From positions 1-64,000 of the forward strand of contig JAPLSN010000042.1 in NCBI GenBank assembly GCA_026398615.1: a DNA stretch of 64,000 bases, in the 5' to 3' direction. Under the pieces are notes generated by a model. The model made no database searches. It saw nothing but the letters and a program-made list of their open reading frames with translations, and was not told the origin of the DNA. Position numbers and translations under genes: made by a program. The stretch is from Spirochaetota bacterium (GTDB lineage: Bacteria > Spirochaetota > Spirochaetia > Treponematales > UBA12059). Shown here one piece after another: positions 59,725 through 64,000 of this stretch (its first letter is position 1; every line of letters begins with the position of its first letter).

Positions 59725-61374
59725 ATGCGCCCGATCATCGGCATCGATTTCGGTACGACCAACAGCCTCGTCGCCTGGATTGACGACGGCAGGCCTGTCG
59801 TCATTCCCAACGACAGGGGCGCGAGGATCACGCCGAGCGTCGTCGCATTCCCGCGATCCGGCGATGTGCTGGTTGGGGAATCCGCCAGGAACCAGGCCGT
59901 CGTGGAGCCGGAACGGACAGTGGTGGCGATCAAGCGCATGCTCGGGGGGGCCGATCGCATCACGATGGACGGTAAGGCCATGGGGCCTGAGGAGATCGCG
60001 TCCCATATCTTCCGCAAGCTCAAGCATGACGCCGAATCCTACCTGGGAACCGAAATCCGGGAAGCCGTGATTACCGTACCGGCGCGCTACCCGGACGTCA
60101 AACGCAGGTCGATCCGCGAGGCCTCCTGCATCGCTGGGCTCGCCGTTCGCCGCCTCGTCAATGAGCCGACCGCCGCAGCCGTGGCCAGGGCTTACCTCGA
60201 ACGCGAACCGACGGGGCGGAAGACCCTGCTCGTATACGATTTTGGAGGAGGCACCTTCGACGTGACAGTCCTCGCCGCCGAGGGCCGGAAATGCAGGGTG
60301 CTCTCCACTGCGGGCGATGAATGGCTCGGTGGAATCGATATCGACGCGGTCTTGCTGAGCGATGTCGAGGCGACATTCCGATCCGGGCACGGAATCGACA
60401 TCGGGGCCGACAGGAGGCTGTCGCAGAGCCTGGCCGATCTCGTGGAACGCGCCAAGATCGAATTGTCCTCGCGGAACCGGGCGGCCATATCCATACCATT
60501 CGCCTCCTCCGGGCACGGTGGCATCGCCCACCTCGAGTACGTCGTGGACCGGGATCGTTTCGAGGAAATGGCCTCTCCCTTCGTAGACAGGACCATCGCT
60601 CTCGTCAGGCAGGCGATCCGCGACGCGGGCCTGTCGCCTGCCGACATCGACAGCCTCGTGTTGTCCGGCGGTTCGAGCCGCATTCCCCTCGTCGCCGAAC
60701 GGCTGGCCGGCGTGGTCGACCTGAAGCCGGAAGCGCGCGTGAATTTCGAGGAGATCGTGGCGATAGGCGCCGCCGTCGAAGCCGCCGTGAGTTCCGGTTC
60801 CCTGAAGGGATTTTTCGTCAGCGATGTCGCCACCAGGTCCTACGGCGTGGAAATCGACGGGGGCGGTTTCGTTCCGGTCGTTCCCAGGCACGAGACGCTC
60901 CCGACGAGGCATCGCAAGCTCTTTTCGACGGTGGCCGACGGGCAGGAGTCGGTCGAGATAAGCATCCTGCAGGGCGAGTCGTCGCGTGCCTCCGGGAACG
61001 AGCCGCTGGGGCGCTTCATGCTGACCGGGATCCGCAAGGCGAAGCGGGGCGAGCCGCGCATCATGGTCGAGTTCAACATCGACGAAAGCGATATCCTCAG
61101 CGTCCGGGCCGTCGACCTGGACACCGGGGTACGGCAGGGCGTCGTCGTGGCGGGCGAAGGAAGCGGCACCGGTGATTCGCTTGAAGCCCTCGCCGAGCGG
61201 ATACGCGGTCTTGCCGCGAGAGGCCCCGTGGACGGTCCGTTCCGGGAAGAAATCGAGGAGACCCTCGCCGAGGCTGATCGCCTGCTCGAATCGAGCGTCG
61301 ACGAACTGGCGACGCATGACATCCGCTCCGCCCTCGAAGCGATCGTCGGCGAGCTTCTCGCGATGGAGCGCTGA
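59725..61374 (+). CDS. Hsp70-family chaperone (short DnaK paralogue)
   Basis: 549 residues, about 90 shorter than DnaK. ATPase motifs are intact: GIDFGTTNSLVAWIDDGRPV, AVITVPARYPDVKRRSIREA, NEPTAAAVA, VYDFGGGTFDVTVLAAEG and LVLSGGSSRIPLVAERL. The substrate domain is recognisable (RFMLTGIRKAKRGEPRIMVE, FNIDESDILSVRAVD), but the helical lid is cut to ~70 residues. 3 bp after the HTH-like gene and 5 bp before a J-domain gene, so the pair is probably a dedicated chaperone system rather than the housekeeping DnaK/DnaJ/GrpE. Confidence 0.92.
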   Translation: MRPIIGIDFGTTNSLVAWIDDGRPVVIPNDRGARITPSVVAFPRSGDVLVGESARNQAVVEPERTVVAIKRMLGGADRITMDGKAMGPEEIASHIFRKLKHDAESYLGTEIREAVITVPARYPDVKRRSIREASCIAGLAVRRLVNEPTAAAVARAYLEREPTGRKTLLVYDFGGGTFDVTVLAAEGRKCRVLSTAGDEWLGGIDIDAVLLSDVEATFRSGHGIDIGADRRLSQSLADLVERAKIELSSRNRAAISIPFASSGHGGIAHLEYVVDRDRFEEMASPFVDRTIALVRQAIRDAGLSPADIDSLVLSGGSSRIPLVAERLAGVVDLKPEARVNFEEIVAIGAAVEAAVSSGSLKGFFVSDVATRSYGVEIDGGGFVPVVPRHETLPTRHRKLFSTVADGQESVEISILQGESSRASGNEPLGRFMLTGIRKAKRGEPRIMVEFNIDESDILSVRAVDLDTGVRQGVVVAGEGSGTGDSLEALAERIRGLAARGPVDGPFREEIEETLAEADRLLESSVDELATHDIRSALEAIVGELLAMER

Positions 61375-61379
61375 AAACC

Positions 61380-62012
61380 ATGTACTCGACCGTGGAATTG
61401 TTTTCCGTGCTGGGGCTCGACGAAAGCGCCGGGCTCGGCGACCTGCGCGCGGCGTATCGGTCCCTCGTCAAGCGCTACCATCCGGATTCATCCCGCGATC
61501 CCTCCACCGCGTTCAGATTCAACCGGGTCGTGAAAGCATACAAGACCCTCGAAGTCCGCGTGCGGGACTTGCCCCTCCGGGAGGCTTCCCCGGCGATCAA
61601 GCCGAAACCCGAACATCTGGATCTGTTTGCCCTTGGCGCGGAAGCGATAGGGGACGATGATCCCCGCCGGAGGGTCGAATCAACGAAGAAACTGGGATTA
61701 TCGGGCAGGCGGGCAGCCTATGTTTTCCTGAGAAAAGTCTTGTACGACGCGGACGATGCCGTGGTGGCACAGGCCGTCAGGTCGATCGCGCTGCTCGGGA
61801 TACGGCAGGCGGAAGGGGAACTCGCCTCGCTCTACGCCCGTGCTTCCGGGACGGTGAGAGAGGCAATACTCCAGGCGGCCAGGGGGACGCGGGAGGAAGC
61901 GTTCAGGTCGGCGCTCGTGTACGCGGAACGCGATCCCTCCTCCGGCGAAAATGACAGGGAGGATGCCGCAGAGTGCCTGCGGCGCATGGATTTGCCGATT
62001 CGGGTCCGTTGA
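61380..62012 (+). CDS. J-domain/HEAT-repeat co-chaperone
   Basis: 210 residues. Residues 1-60 are a J-domain with the essential HPD at 34-36 (LVKRYHPDSSRD). Unlike DnaJ there is no Gly/Phe region, zinc finger or client domain; instead ~85-195 look like HEAT/PBS-lyase-type helical repeats (VAQAVRSIALLGIRQAEGEL; GTVREAILQAARGTREEAFR). It starts 5 bp after the Hsp70 gene and should stimulate that ATPase. The client is unknown. A short convergent gap follows. Confidence 0.87.
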   Translation: MYSTVELFSVLGLDESAGLGDLRAAYRSLVKRYHPDSSRDPSTAFRFNRVVKAYKTLEVRVRDLPLREASPAIKPKPEHLDLFALGAEAIGDDDPRRRVESTKKLGLSGRRAAYVFLRKVLYDADDAVVAQAVRSIALLGIRQAEGELASLYARASGTVREAILQAARGTREEAFRSALVYAERDPSSGENDREDAAECLRRMDLPIRVR

Positions 62013-62078
62013 ACGTTCCGATGCGCCGGCGAGGACCGGCATGTCCGGGAATGCGGAAACGTCTCCGACGGGAGCTTT

Positions 62079-62960
62079 CTAGCGAACCCTGTCGGCGCAG
62101 GTCTTGCCCGTCGGTGTCATCGCCAATCCACCCTCGGCGCTTTCCCGCAGCGACGACGGCATGCTTTCGCCTATGGAACGCATGGCTTCCACGACCTCGT
62201 CGAACGGGATGTAGCTCCGTATCCCCGCCGCATCGAGCGAGGCGGCGGTGATCGCCGCGACGGCCATGAACGCGTTGCGTTTCACGCAGGGCACTTCAAC
62301 GAGGCCGGCGACGGGATCGCAGGCCAGGCCGAGGGAATTCTTGAGGGCAAGCGCGGCCGCGTTGAAGACCGATCCGGCGTCGCGCCGCATGAGCCACGAG
62401 AGCGCTCCGGCTGCCATCGCGGACGCTGCTCCGCATTCCGCCTGGCAGCCGCCGGCAGCTCCCGAGAGCGTTGCCTTGGTCGCGATGACGATCCCCACGG
62501 CGGACGCGCACAGGAACGCTTCGGCCATCCTGTCCGACCGGAAGGGTTCACCCGTTTCGCGTTCGTCGTGCCAGGCCCACAGGACGCCGGGAACGATGCC
62601 GCAGGAACCCCCGGTGGGGAAGGCGACAACCTTCCCTCCGCACGCGCTGACCTCGTTGACCGCGAGTGAATAGGCGACGGCCTTGTTGAAGAAGCCGTCG
62701 CGGACCGGCGGATCGGCGGATGCGGACGCTAGGATCGCATTCCCGCCCGTCATCCCGGAAAACGACGACTGCCGCTCCGAAAGACCCCTCTGGAGAGATT
62801 GCCTCGTGATCGCCATGCGGCGAAAAAGTTCTTCATGCGTTTCGGCCACCGATTTCCCGGTGAGGAAGGAATCGCGTTCGAGCATGAAAGCGGGAAGGTG
62901 CAAGCCGCTCTCCGCGACAAGGGCGAGCAATTCGGCCGCCGACGAAAACCGCGTGTTCAT
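62079..62960 (-). CDS. sdaAA: L-serine dehydratase, alpha subunit (iron-sulfur)
   Basis: 293 residues. Family core with conserved cysteines: VVAFPTGGSCGIVPGVLWAW, LSGAAGGCQAECGAASAMAA and LGLACDPVAGLVEVPCVKRN, which supply ligands for the [4Fe-4S] cluster. Converts L-serine to pyruvate and ammonia. It is separate from the beta subunit, as in the two-gene (Bacillus/Clostridium) type. ATG 62960 lies 2 nt after the beta-subunit stop, with GAGGAG at 62972-62977 inside that gene. Confidence 0.95.
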   Translation of the reverse strand: MNTRFSSAAELLALVAESGLHLPAFMLERDSFLTGKSVAETHEELFRRMAITRQSLQRGLSERQSSFSGMTGGNAILASASADPPVRDGFFNKAVAYSLAVNEVSACGGKVVAFPTGGSCGIVPGVLWAWHDERETGEPFRSDRMAEAFLCASAVGIVIATKATLSGAAGGCQAECGAASAMAAGALSWLMRRDAGSVFNAAALALKNSLGLACDPVAGLVEVPCVKRNAFMAVAAITAASLDAAGIRSYIPFDEVVEAMRSIGESMPSSLRESAEGGLAMTPTGKTCADRVR

Positions 62961-62962
62961 GG

Positions 62963-63646
62963 TCAGCAGCTCCTCGCGGGGACGTGGACCGCCGAAATCA
63001 CTCCCCGTATTCGCTCGACGGCCGCGATGGCGGCGGACGGAACGTGGTCGTCGACTTCCACGACGAGCAGGGCTTCATCGCCTTTTTCCCTGCGGTGGGA
63101 CGCAGCACACGCGATGTTGACCCCGTGCCCGGCGAGCGCTGCCGTGACCCCCGCCAGTACACCGATCTCGTCGTGGTGGAGTACGAGCACCGCGTCGAGT
63201 TCCCCGGTGAGATCGGCGTCGAACCCGTTGATGGATTGCAGGAGTACGGAACCGCCGCCCACCGACGCTCCGCGAACACGCAGGGTCCTGCCCCCGCCCG
63301 AGAGTTCGATGACGACTGTGTTGGGATGGTAGCGACCGGGCATGCGGTATTCGCTGATGATCTCCACGTTCAAATTCATCCGCCTGGCGATCTCGAGCGA
63401 AAAACCCAGTCGCTCGTCGTCGGGATAAATTCCGAGGAGCCCCGCGACGAGCGCCTTGTCGGAGCCATGCCCCTTCCATGTGCGGGCCAGCGATCCGTAG
63501 AAAGTGGCTTTCGCGGCGGAGATTTCGCCGTCGAAGATGGACCTGGCGAGAAACGCGATCCTGGCGATGCCCGCGGTGTGGGAACTCGACGGCCCGATCA
63601 TGACGGGTCCGAACATGTCGAAGATCGTCAGCGGGCGGTCAGCCAT
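62963..63646 (-). CDS. sdaAB: L-serine dehydratase, beta subunit (iron-sulfur)
   Basis: 227 residues from ATG 63646, with GCGGAGG just upstream. LTIFDMFGPVMIGPSSSHTA is the family N-terminus, and a C-terminal ACT domain (LHHDEIGVLAGVTAALAGHG, VNIACAASHR) may sense serine. The open frame runs further upstream without support. First gene of the sdaAB-sdaAA pair, transcribed away from the NtrC-type gene's 3' end on the same strand. Confidence 0.95.
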   Translation of the reverse strand: MADRPLTIFDMFGPVMIGPSSSHTAGIARIAFLARSIFDGEISAAKATFYGSLARTWKGHGSDKALVAGLLGIYPDDERLGFSLEIARRMNLNVEIISEYRMPGRYHPNTVVIELSGGGRTLRVRGASVGGGSVLLQSINGFDADLTGELDAVLVLHHDEIGVLAGVTAALAGHGVNIACAASHRREKGDEALLVVEVDDHVPSAAIAAVERIRGVISAVHVPARSC

Positions 63647-63686
63647 GGCATCCTCCGCTTTTCGGTTCCGGCGTGCATGCCGGACG

Positions 63687-64000
63687 TCATCGGATTTCCT
63701 TCCTCGTTTCGGACGCATCGACTCCGTATTCCTCGAGTTTCTGGTACAGGGTCTTTCGCCCGATTCCGAGCAGCTCGGCGGCGCGGCTCTTGTTGCCACC
63801 CGTCATGGCGAGGGTCTGGAGGATGACGACCTTTTCCGCTTCGGCGAGGGATGAGCCCGAAGGCACCACGATCCCGGTTTCCGATCCCCTCGATGCGATG
63901 CTCGGGGGGAGGTCCTCGAGCCTGATGAAACCCGAGGTTGCCATGACGACCGCGCTTTCGATGCAATTGCGGAGTTCCCGTACGTTGCCTGGCCAGGAAT
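63687..64000 (-). CDS. C-terminal part of NtrC-type sigma-54-dependent activator
   Basis: The frame is open to the window edge, so only the last ~104 residues are seen. WPGNVRELRNCIESAVVM is the end of the sigma-54 AAA+ domain, followed by a linker and a Fis-type helix-turn-helix (AEAEKVVILQTLAMTGGNKS, RAAELLGIGRKTLYQKLEEY). It implies RpoN-dependent promoters in this organism. The input domain lies outside the window. 40 bp upstream of sdaAB on the same strand, it may regulate or be co-transcribed with the serine dehydratase genes. Confidence 0.93.
   Translation of the reverse strand, partial: SWPGNVRELRNCIESAVVMATSGFIRLEDLPPSIASRGSETGIVVPSGSSLAEAEKVVILQTLAMTGGNKSRAAELLGIGRKTLYQKLEEYGVDASETRKEIR

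Noticed and set aside
59701-61317. 538-codon antisense open frame opposite the Hsp70 gene
   Set aside because: Antisense open frames opposite Hsp70 genes are a known artefact of codon usage; nothing independent supports it.
1-64000. CRISPR arrays, tRNA/rRNA genes, insertion sequences, prophage or attachment sites
   Set aside because: No regularly spaced repeats, no cloverleaf-like sequences and no transposase or phage proteins were seen. The only tyrosine recombinases are Xer-type housekeeping enzymes in a conserved context. A tRNAscan/Infernal run would be needed to exclude small RNAs fully.

Overview
The window is one GC-rich chromosomal segment from a spirochete, most likely of the Treponema/Spirochaeta lineage. 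The evidence is gene content and order. A division cluster (mraZ-rsmH-ftsL-murF-mraY-ftsW-ftsQ-ftsA-ftsZ) runs into xerD, dprA, topA, xerC and hslVU. This is followed without a break by the long spirochetal flagellar cluster flgB-flgC-fliE-fliF-fliG-fliH-fliI-fliJ-flbB-fliK-flgD-flgE-flbD-motA-motB-fliL-fliM-fliY-fliO-fliP-fliQ-fliR-flhB-flhA-flhF-flhG-fliA. FlbB (periplasmic-flagellum collar protein), FliY instead of a short FliN, and FlgE with the lysinoalanine-crosslink residues K165/C178/N179 all point to periplasmic flagella.

Layout. 1-290: end of a small membrane protein. 308-2353: Rep/UvrD-type helicase, overlapping tail to tail with a 979-residue TPR protein (2338-5277, minus). 5685-8540: a partner-switching module made of a 7TM-GAF-PP2C phosphatase, a STAS antagonist and a GHKL kinase/anti-sigma. 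8610-10697 (minus): a split PilZ protein and a lipoprotein. 10795-13536: HD phosphohydrolase, TtcA-like and ComFB-like proteins. 13576-13824 (minus): small hypothetical. 14019-22904: MraZ-controlled division cluster with promoter and operator. 22907-30778: recombinases, TPR lipoprotein, DprA, topoisomerase I and HslUV protease. 30916-56692: flagellar regulon. 56695-59721: three fliA-linked genes (Jag_N/FapA-like, a small soluble protein, and a membrane-anchored coiled-coil protein with a C-terminal HTH-like motif). 59725-62012: a dedicated Hsp70 and J-domain/HEAT pair. 62079-63646 (minus): two-subunit iron-sulfur L-serine dehydratase. 63687-64000 (minus): C-terminus of an NtrC-type sigma-54 activator cut by the window edge.

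Most plus-strand genes overlap or abut (ATGA, GTGA, TTGA and TGATG junctions), which indicates long polycistronic units with translational coupling. The few real gaps in the flagellar cluster (fliE-fliF, flgE-flbD, motB-fliL, fliL-fliM, fliY-fliO, fliO-fliP) contain hairpins. At fliL-fliM, fliY-fliO and flhG-55247 there are also sigma-70-like promoter candidates, so the cluster is probably read as several nested units. No tRNA, rRNA, insertion sequence, prophage or CRISPR array was seen. The most unusual observations are a forced CTG start for ftsA, alternative hairpins over the flbD ribosome-binding site, a PilZ barrel apparently interrupted by a GAF-like insertion, and the private Hsp70/J-HEAT pair.
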